Source: Salticus scenicus
Lineage: Eukaryota > Arthropoda > Arachnida > Araneae > Salticidae
Reading direction: 5' to 3'
DNA length: 64,000 bases
NCBI GenBank assembly: GCA_963930645.1
Contig: OZ005649.1
Span: forward strand, 38,921,664 to 38,985,663
The stretch's first letter is position 1. Each line of letters opens with the position of its first letter. Shown in pieces: positions 55,964-64,000 of the stretch. Under the pieces are notes generated by a model, which was not told the origin of the DNA, searched no databases, and saw only the letters and a list, made by a program, of their open reading frames with translations. The translations under genes were made by a program, and so were the position numbers.

Positions 55964-56175
55964 AGTCGGTAACAAAAGTGTCCGAACACTAGAAAAAATT
56001 CCTATGTAAAAAAAGTACACTTTATACGGTTTTTTTAAATAAATCCTTGTCAAATCCTGTTCTTACTCAGTGTAAGAACACGATTCGATAAGGATTTATT
56101 TAACAAAACCGTATGAAGTGTATTTTTTTTACATAGGAACTTTTGCTAGTGTTCGGACACTTTTTTTACCGACTG
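55964..56175. mobile_element. Foldback MITE family G, copy 2
   Basis: A 212-bp palindrome with the same ends as 13035-13264 (CAGTCGGTAACAAAAGTGTC) and TA on both sides (55962-55963, 56176-56177). It is shorter because the T run of copy 1 is absent. Arms pair through 'ctagaaaaaattcctatgta' and its complement. Confidence 0.8.
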
Positions 56176-56191
56176 TAAGCTATTAAATATA

Positions 56192-57200
56192 CAGTCATTT
56201 GCAAAAGTTTGAGACTAGCCATAGAAAAGTCAGATTTAATGGAACTCCGCTAAAATAACATACATATTTTACATATAAAAGAACAAAATGGACTGTACAT
56301 GGTTATTTACTGTAATTAAAGTCAGTATTTTGTAGGACCGCCTTGGTTTTTAATAACTTGTGCAATTCTCTTAGGCTTGCTATAAATAAGTGACTTGCAG
56401 TAAGCTTTAGAAATGAATGCGCACCAGACATGCTTTATTACTTCAACAAGTGCCGTAGCAGTGGATGGTTGCTTTCCGGCGACTTTATTTTTCCCAATAC
56501 ACCACAGGTTTTCAATTGGATTCAAATTGCCCATTGCGCAGCACTAGTGCGACGCAAAACCCAACCAATGAACCAACCAACCTCTATTGGATTCAAATCT
56601 GGGCTGTTACCTGGCCAGTCAAGCCCTTTGATTTTCTGTGCCCTCAGATATTTCTTGACAATCTTCGCTCTGTGACACGGAGTCATCATGCATGAAAATT
56701 GAACATTTATGAACACGCATGGGAAGCTTCAACTTCTCACGTAACAAATTAAGGTACTACTTTCTGTTTATAATGGTTTTAGGCGGCACAAAATACAGAC
56801 TAGCAGTACTTGACACAGGCATTGCACCCCATATCATTTGGCTTGCAAGATATTTCACTGTTTGAATCGTATATCTCTCTTCATATCTTTTTCCCCTTGA
56901 GCGGCGAACACGTGTAGCACGTGCAGAAAATTGTTGCACACTTGACTCTTCCGAAAATAAGATCATACTCTACTGCTTTACTGCCTGGCGTAAGTCAGTC
57001 GTTTCTTTTTCATACTTGGAGTAAGTCAAGGTTTCCTTTCAGGTTTATGGGATGATAAAGTAAAATCTTTGGCCAAACATCTTGAAATAGTACTAAAACT
57101 GACGTTGGTGTCTTTTGCAGCCAAAGAATGTTTAATCGTATTGCAGGAGGTTTTTGGATCTCGTACGACCATCCTTTTTATCACCTGATCATGCACTCAT
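56192..57200 (-). pseudogene. Degenerate Tc1-like element and transposase, minus strand
   Basis: The left end is TA|CAGTCATTTGCAAAAGTTTG, a Tc1-type terminus; the other end was not found. Decayed pieces read on the minus strand in order: ILFSEESSVQQFSARATRVR and YTIQTVKYLASQMIWGA (57000-56800, catalytic Asp position changed to Glu); MMTPCHRAKIVKKYL and WPGNSPDLNPIE (about 56700-56590); and a second LNPIENLWCIGKNK (about 56525-56470), ending GGPTKY near 56325. An ~70-base piece with 'attggattcaaat' on both sides splits the DLNPIE region, so the catalytic Glu motif appears twice. Non-functional. Confidence 0.75.
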
Positions 57201-57341
57201 AAAGAAAGTATTTTTTGAAGTTCCATTTTCAACTTTTTTTTCTTATATATATAATATCACGTTTTGAGGTGCTTGTATTAAAAAAGTCCAATTTTTAGCG
57301 ATTAATCTGTACATACATTAAAAGGAAACTTGGCGCTGGAT

Positions 57342-57672
57342 TGTTAAAACCAATAAAAATGACAACGTCAGAAACGCTGAAAAAGAACAAAATATGGAAA
57401 GCATGCAGCTGTTTCGGTAGCCTTAAACGTACCGTCTTCAGTGCATAAAACATTCTAGGACTGGGGGGGGGGTCACTCTCCCCACCTTTCCCGTAACCCT
57501 ATTGGTTGAACAGAATTCGGTCCCTCTTCTATATATACGAGCACTTCTCCAGTCCCAGAATTCTTTATGCACTGAAGACGGTACGCTTAAAGCTACCGAA
57601 ACAGCTGTATGCTTTCCATATTTTGTTGTTTTTCGGCGTTTCTGACGTTGTCATTTTTATTGGTTTTAACAA
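57342..57672. mobile_element. Foldback element with ~105-bp inverted arms
   Basis: Left arm from 'gttaaaaccaataaaaatga' through 'cagctgtttcggtag' to 'ccgtcttcagtgcataaa'. The right arm (57565-57672) is its near-exact complement. The ~115-base centre holds a G run ('actgggggggggg'), 'ctatatatacgagcacttc' with a TATA-like motif, and 'gtccca'. No coding frame. Superfamily unknown. Confidence 0.75.
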
Positions 57673-57854
57673 TCTGTATATATATCTGTTATCATCATAA
57701 CTTAAAAAGGAATAACTGCAAGAAATTCAAATTTGATATTTTGAATTTCGTATTTGATTGCCACTTAAACACTTTGTCAAGCTTGGTAAATCTGAAGTCA
57801 GATTAGTAATAGCTTTGCTTTTTATTTTTGAAATAATTGTGGGCACTGCTGTTG
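57673..57854. other. AT-rich spacer
   Basis: Nothing recognised. Confidence 0.4.
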
Positions 57855-58052
57855 AACGGAGGTTCGAGAGGGGCAGTAGCTCCCCTCACATAAAATTAAA
57901 TGTCAAATAAAACAATTCCTAAACCAACTTTAGAGTATTTTAAAAGTACATTGAACTTTATTATAATACATTATTAATCTCAAGCCTTATGCAATCTATC
58001 TTTATAGTATTGAAATGCAGGGTAAGCGAAAGTCATGTGAATGACACACCAG
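57855..58052 (-). repeat. Family F repeat, copy 3
   Basis: Minus strand begins A|TCTGGTGTGTCATTCACATG and ends with the hairpin region GAGGGGAGCTACTGCCCCTC followed by TCGAACCTCCGTT. Same layout as 38261-38510 and 49438-49635. Confidence 0.5.
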
Positions 58053-58462
58053 ATTATTTTTAATGTAATTAGTCTTACTAATGCATCGCTTGTAAGGTAA
58101 ATTTTATCCAGATTTACAGTTCTATAATTTTTGAATGAAATAGACATTAATACTGAATCTCTTGTATTCTAAATTTTATAAGGGTTTACAATTCTCAACA
58201 TTATACATATGAATACGGAATATAACAATGCTCGATGAAACAGGACTTTTCTGCCATACGTACACACACAATTAACTTTTCAGTGAGGATATTTCATTCC
58301 AAATTGATAGAACCATTTAATAGTGTTTTCATAAAAAAAAAGCTGTATTTAATGTTCGTGAGACGAGACATGAATTTTATTTAGAAATCAGTTTATGCTT
58401 GTCGTTTATCTATATTTTATTTGTCTGGACTCTCAATTTCATGTTGTTAAGTACACTTTTCT
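58053..58462. other. AT-rich spacer
   Basis: No gene or repeat recognised. Confidence 0.4.
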
Positions 58463-58603
58463 ACTTTCCGAAAACAATAGTGAGGAAAGTATTGTAATCA
58501 TGTCAAAAATCCGAATTTGAGATTTTGATGCTTCTATGCGTTTCGAGGTCCCCTGAGTCCGTTTTCACTATTTTTACGATGATGTATGTATGTGTGTGTA
58601 TGC

Positions 58604-58650
<47 letters not shown>

Positions 58651-59300
58651 TGAACACACTAGCGTCTAAACGCTTTATTGGAATAAGCTGAAAGTTGGTA
58701 CGTATATTATAAGTCACCATAATACGAACCCAATTGATTTTGGTGAATCTAGCACTTATAGTTTTTTACAGGGACACCAGGAAAAATTCTTTATCATTAT
58801 GGCCTATGGGGCCAAATTTTTAAAAGTGCGATAGCGTCTAAAAGCTTTATTAATCTGAGCAAAAAAATTTGTACACATGTTATAGGTCACAGTTGCACGA
58901 ACTGTATAGATTTTGGTGAATTTAGCACTTACAGTGTTTTTACAGGGACACAAAGAAAAATTCTTTATCATTATGGCCTATGGGACCAAATTTTTAAAAG
59001 TGCGATAGCGTCTAAACGCCTTATTCAATTGAGCTGAAAATTTATATGAATATTATAAATCACTGTTGCACTAACTATAAGCATTTTGGTGAATCTAGCA
59101 TTTATAGGTTTCTACAGGGACACAAGGAAATATTCTTTATCATTATGATCTATGGGCTCAAAGTTCAGTAGCGTTAAATAAAACATTGTGTAATGTATGG
59201 AGAAAAATACTCAAACACTCTATTATGGTTTTCTCTCTTTTGTTTGTTTAACAACTCCTCTTTCTTTACTTTAAAGTCGAGTGGAGTCACTCCAGATTTT
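58463..59300 (+). repeat. Repeat family N, copy 2
   Basis: Reverse-oriented relative of 15259-16265. It starts 'ctactttccgaaaacaatag', has a (TG)n tract (58590-58646), then about three subunits of ~163 bp ('gcgtctaaacgctttatt', 'ttttggtgaatctagcac', 'acagggacac') and ends 'gtcgagtggagtcactccag'. Non-coding. Confidence 0.65.
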
Positions 59301-59717
59301 TTTCCCTCGCAATTGAAGAAGTTTTTAAATTGTATAATTTTCGGTTTTACAAGAAGATTACCGAATTTGAATATACCAGTATATCCTCTCTTTTTACGTT
59401 TCCGGAATTAATATATTCCAGCAGTTTATAATTTCTTAATTTTCCTACGTTTGCAATAAATTTCAATCATCGCTTTCATGCTAGCAAAATTTTAAATTTC
59501 CTGCATTTTACATATTATATATACAGGGAATATAAAATAAAAAAGTAATGCGTCTTAATCGAAAACTAGTAATATAAAATAAAAACTTTCAATCAAGTCA
59601 AATGATAATATTCTTTAGTGTTTGATGAAGAACGAATAAAAAAAAAAAAATAAGATTGCAATAGGAAGCTGATCTGCTGATCTATATTTAGAGGGAACCT
59701 GAAAACGAGTAATTGTA

Positions 59718-59751
<34 letters not shown>

Positions 59752-60266
59752 ACTGGATATTTAAAAAAATATATATATATAAATTATTTAACGTATATGT
59801 ATGAGTAATTAATTTTCCTTACTGAGCAGTTTTCCTGGGCATGGTTACTTGTAATAAAAATAAATAAAGTTTTCGCGCAATTTATTTGTAGCTCTGTTTG
59901 CCAGCTATAAATTATGTACACACCATATTGTGTACTTATATATTGTCCTACATTAATTTAAAGATGAAGAAATAAGTTATTCTTGAAAATGATGATTTTA
60001 GTATTTTTAGTTCCTGGTCAAACTACAGGTATGGGAAACATAAGTAATCGTGAAAATTTTCGGTATTTTTACTTTTTACCCATGTTGAAGTCTCCTTATT
60101 CCATATCTAGCTCTATCTACTGAAGTTACGCCTAACTACTACCTCATTAATAAGTAAATCCTTATTAAGTAATTATTATGACGAAGTGATGTGTTTAAAT
60201 TTTATTGCTTACACCTTTAGAAAACGCTCTTGAGTAACCGAAGAAAAGCATTTGAAGTAAATTTTT
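59301..60266. other. AT-rich spacer with poly-A
   Basis: A 30-base A run (59721-59750) and a short TA tract. No gene recognised. Confidence 0.45.
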
Positions 60267-61125
60267 ACTCTCCGAACACAGATATGCGAGGGAAATATTT
60301 TAAACGAGACGAAAATTCGACGCTGAAGTTTTGGTGTATCTAGACGTTTTCAGATCCCCTGAGTTCTTTATTTTTTATTTTTACGGTAGTGTATTTATGT
60401 GTGTGAATGAACAGGATAGCGTCTAAATGCTTTGTTCGAATGAACTCAAAATTAAAATGTAAGTTATAGGTCACCGTAACACGAAATGCTTAGATTTTGG
60501 TAAAATCTAGCACTTATATTTCGTTTATTTATTATTATTATTATTTTTTTTTTTTTAACAGGGCCACCTAGAAAAATAATTTATCATTTTGGCCTAAGAA
60601 CTCAAAATAGTTAAAATGTGATCGCGTCTAAATGCCTTATTCGATTGAACTGAAAATTTAAATACATATTATAGGTCATTGTGGAACGAACTGTACTGAT
60701 TTTCATGAATTTAGTGCTGATAATTTTTTTTACACGCAAAGAAAAATTCTCTATCGTTATGGCTTATGGGCTGAAATTATTTAAAGTGCGTTAATGTCTA
60801 AATGCTTTATCCGATTGAGCTTTAAAATTATATGAATGTTATAGGTCACCGTCGCGCAAGTTGTACACATTTTGGTGAGTTACAGATTTTTACAGGGACG
60901 CAACAAAATATTCATTATCGTTATGATCTATGGGCTCAAATTATTTGAAGAGAGAAAAATTAAACAACCCTCGTTAAATTAAACAACCTACTATTTAGAA
61001 AAAATACTTGAACACCCTGTGGTAATTTCCTGTTTTGTTTATTTAACGACTTCTCTTTCTCTAATTTATTTACACAACTGTTATGCATTTAATATTCAGA
61101 AAATCAAGTAGAGTCACTCGAGATA
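60267..61125 (+). repeat. Repeat family N, copy 3 (most diverged)
   Basis: Starts 'actctccgaacacag' and ends 'aagtagagtcactcgag'. Between lie three decayed subunits ('gcgtctaaatgc', 'ttataggtcac', 'agggccacc'), with an inserted (TTA)n/T run (60528-60557). Non-coding. Confidence 0.55.
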
Positions 61126-61530
61126 TATATACATATTTTTTCTTTTTAATAATGTAGTAGATAAAGGATTAAGATGTTTAAGTATTGTACAAATTAGAAA
61201 TAAGTTCCACAATTTATTAAAAATTCTTTATTTGGAGTTTAAAAAACTTTTCATGTTACTTTGCATGAATAAGATAGTCTTGTTCAACAGGATTTTTCCT
61301 CAATGGCAGTTTTTGTATGGTTTCATCCAACGAACACATGTTACTTTACCTACAACATTAAATAAATTAATAATAATTATTATATTGATAAAATTAAATA
61401 AATAAATAAATAAATACAAATACATATCAAAAGTGGCATACACAAACAAAATATAACAGCTATATTTTATACTTCATTACAAATCCAGTGATGTACACAA
61501 ATTCAGTAAAAAAATTTCAAAAAGAATTTC

Positions 61531-61567
<37 letters not shown>

Positions 61568-61911
61568 AAAAGTATTAATTTTAACTTATTACGTAATTCT
61601 CTAGATTGCTTTTATTTTGACACGGTATACTCAAAAAGTAAATTCCCATGGAAACAATATTTGTCACATTCACTGCTAACTACATCAGTTAATAAAGATA
61701 ATCTGGTGTGCCAGACACTCCATTTTCCTAACCATGCTAGTTATGAAAACGTATTCAAGTGGTATATAAAATCAGTGAGAAGAGACTGCCGCTTCCTTAA
61801 CTATGTTTGAATACTGTAGAAATCCATAAAACTTTCAAGGTTGTTATTAAACTAAAAAATATATTTCAAGTTATTTTCAGAACCAAGTTATTTTAACCGT
61901 ACACTGTTTAC
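61126..61911. other. AT-rich spacer
   Basis: (AAAT)n at 61392-61415 and (TA)n at 61537-61562. An isolated 'aatctggtgtg' at 61699 recalls the start of family F. No gene. Confidence 0.45.
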
Positions 61912-62200
61912 CTGTTATTCACCAATAACTTCAACTCCCAGTTGAACACGAAATTTTGAAAAGTGTATAAAGGCGGGATGCAAATTTCAGCAAATTTTGA
62001 CAAGTTGTTTCTGCTATCTAGCGGTATAGTTATTTTTAGATTTTTTAGGTGAAAATAACCAATCAAAGATTATATAAAATCCTCGACGCTAGATGGCAGA
62101 ATCAGCGTGCCAAAGTTTGTGGAAAGCTACACCCTGCCTTTAGACGTTTTTCAAATTTCTGCGTTGAACCGGGAGTTAAAATTAATGGCGAATACGGCCA
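61912..62200. mobile_element. MITE family I, copy 2
   Basis: Left end 'ctgttattcaccaataactt' and right end 'aaaattaatggcgaatacgg' are inverted repeats. The core 'aaaataaccaatcaaagatta' and 'cgctagatggcagaatc' match 16657-16949. Non-coding; the 81-codon frame through the right half is fortuitous. Confidence 0.6.
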
Positions 62201-63449
62201 TTTGAAACTTACCGAACTTAATCAAAATTTTCAACTGGGATTCTTCAAAATACAGAATTTCAAATTCTTTCACTTATATATTTTTCAGTTATGACGATAA
62301 TTGAAACAATGACAAATCGGATTTCAAAATAAACATTAGTAGTTAAAGTTCAACGTCGAAAATAGTAACTTTAAAAAAGTTATTGCTAATCAACTTTTGG
62401 TGAAAATAGCACAACAAAATCTGCTGCTGTGGTGCAATTCCTCCACTTTTAAAGGAAATCTCTATCTTATCTTCTATTCTTTATAGTTTCGCAGAATTTG
62501 GTATGTAAGTGGATCATTTTTAAACACTGTGCTGTTAGAGTTGCAGTGCAAATCGGCCGACAGAAACTCGCACCGTGTAGGGAAATGCTATATCAAATTT
62601 TCTTTAGCATCTAAACGCAGCAAATTCAACATGTAAAATGAACATTAAGAAAATAATCATGATTAATTTGTGTGTTTATCGCCCGACAGATTCTGTAATT
62701 TTAACGGTGTATAGAATGGCTTATACAGCAGATAAATCCACTGTATATAGTCATTACGAAAAAGAATGCTGTCTGGATTTGGGTGCATATCGGCTGACAG
62801 TTGGCCCTAACATTAGCATATTCTTCGACCACATTTCATGAAACCATGGAAGCATCTGCTCAAGTACTAACTCAACGAGTCCAATGCTAAAATAGGGGTG
62901 ACAGTCATCTGACTCAGAGAAAATGAGCAATAACAGAGTGCGGAATTTCTGGATGTTTTCCAAATTTCAAGCTGGCATCCCTCCAACATTTTGGACGCGT
63001 CCTCACTGCTAGTTTTAGGATATGTGGCCGCACTGTATTACAAACAGCAAGATAAAAACAGATTTTTCATGCATTTTCATCGATGTTGAGTGGGACAAAT
63101 GTCGCTGTAGATCTACGTTTCAAATAAATAAATAAATAATTCGATCTTTCTTTTTTGTTTCACATAATAGTGCCTTTACAATTTCCCGATTAAGTTGTGT
63201 TTCCATCACTAGATAAATATAGAAAATCTACTCATTTACAATGTGATTCAAATGCAAATAAAAGTTATTTTTCTTATTAGAAGTCATTTCTCCAATTAAT
63301 TTAATATTCTGGAAGTTAAAATCTAATAACGATGGCTTTAACAATTCATCTATACGTCACACAAAGAAAAATGAGTAAGGTAAAATGAGAGACAGACAAA
63401 ATTTAAATCGTAGTTTTAATAAATGTTTACAACTTACTTTTAATGAATG
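62201..63449. other. AT-rich spacer downstream of the granulin paralogue
   Basis: Diverged pieces of the 44-48 kb superfamily (about 62390-62600, 'gtgcaaatcggccgacag') and a (AAAT)n run near 63123. No exon recognised; this includes the 3'UTR or a 3'UTR intron of the paralogue at 63450. Confidence 0.4.
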
Positions 63450-63526
63450 TCATGCACATCCGAAAATGGTGCAAGCACCTGGACAGCATATCCAGCCATA
63501 AAACCATACGTCGCAACAACCGCCTC
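63450..63526 (-). CDS. Granulin-family paralogue, terminal exon (partial gene)
   Basis: After the acceptor TTTTTTAATAG (AG at 63527-63528) the exon reads, in the same phase as 24786-24874, GGCCDVWFYGWICCPGACTI then FGCA and TGA at 63450-63452. The CC-x8-CCP-x2-C-x4-C pattern is the end of a granulin module. The first codon is again Gly split 1/2 across the intron. The rest of the gene must lie above 64000 or upstream in unsequenced DNA. Thirteen bases after the stop is a consensus donor (AAAA|GTAAGTTG), so the 3'UTR may be spliced. Short length makes this the less certain of the granulin calls, but homology to the other terminal exon supports it. Confidence 0.6.
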
Positions 63527-64000
63527 CTATTAAAAAAGAATGTTTTGTTATATTAAAATAAAAGTTGTCTCTTCACTTATTACATTGTACAGGGTCATTT
63601 TAATTCACATTGTAAAGATGCAAGGAGTTTTCATTCGAAGTTCTCAAAGTAGGAGTTGCGAAGGAATCGAGTTGGGTTAGTAGTCTTTACTCTATTTATT
63701 ATAGTACTCTACGAAAGGTAGCTAGCAGTTACACGTTTGAAAGGAAAGCTTCGGACTTAACGAAATTTTTTGCATGCAGTTAGTTTTTTATATGTTTGTT
63801 TAAAATGAGGTTATGTATCAATGCAGATTTCACCTGTGTATAAAATGGATGTTAGCAAAGCTGCTTACATACAAGCGTTGACATTCCCATTAGATTTAGC
63901 TTGCAAGGTTATTTGCATTAAGGTCAAAAATACAACTGCAGTGATCCTGTGAGCGAGTATGAAAAATACATTCAATAACAGAGAGCATGCCCCTAACTAG
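63527..64000. other. Last intron of the granulin paralogue (5' part beyond window)
   Basis: AT-rich, no further exon or repeat recognised before the window edge. Confidence 0.4.

Noticed and set aside
1..64000. CRISPR arrays, bacterial operons, rRNA genes
   Set aside because: No regularly spaced conserved repeats with unique spacers, no dense coding and no rRNA-like sequence. The window is eukaryotic.

Overview
The window looks like nuclear DNA of an arthropod with a large, AT-rich, repeat-rich genome. A chelicerate, perhaps a spider, is my best guess. This rests on long introns, abundant Tc1/mariner and Ty3 elements, many foldback elements and microsatellites, and a cysteine-rich granulin gene. 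There is no operon structure and nothing bacterial, and the species cannot be named from sequence alone.

Host genes. I can support one host gene and the end of a second, both on the minus strand. The first is a secreted granulin-family gene whose coding exons I assembled by splice signals and matching intron phases: signal-peptide exon 40834-40918, exon 2 39407-39725 (one and most of a second short granulin domain), exon 3 31938-32173, and terminal exon 24786-24874. It would encode about 242 residues with three granulin-type modules. The second is a homologous terminal exon at 63450-63526, the tail of a paralogue whose other exons lie beyond the window. The granulin introns are filled with transposon debris: a Tc1 relic, Helitron-like elements, a pogo relic, two identical palindromic MITEs, a tRNA-derived SINE and a piggyBac-type micro-MITE.

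Mobile elements. At 2605-12402 a dead mariner (TA target site, inverted ends) is split by a nearly intact Ty3/gypsy retrotransposon (2781-11445) with 812-bp LTRs that differ at only about five sites. Its gag and pol lie in the same frame and are separated by a single UGA. Nine bases after the UGA comes a perfect 8-bp GC-rich hairpin, and pol has no AUG before the end of its protease. This suggests programmed stop-codon readthrough, and I consider it the most interesting signal here. At 41130-42713 lies an apparently intact Tc1-like element (347-codon transposase, 28-bp perfect inverted repeats, DD38E spacing) inserted in a (TA)n tract. Degenerate Tc1-like copies lie at 28351-30102, 54461-55946 and 56192-57200, and a pogo-type relic at 33900-35539.

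Repeats. The remainder is dispersed and nested repeats: foldback elements (13035, 55964, 35643, 36249, 57342), MITEs with hAT-, piggyBac- and other-type ends, two copies of a tRNA-derived SINE (17088, 37432), tandem arrays (14716-16409, 49885-50730), and a 4-kb inverted array with G/C-tract hairpins (44392-48640). Stretches where I see nothing are stated as such.
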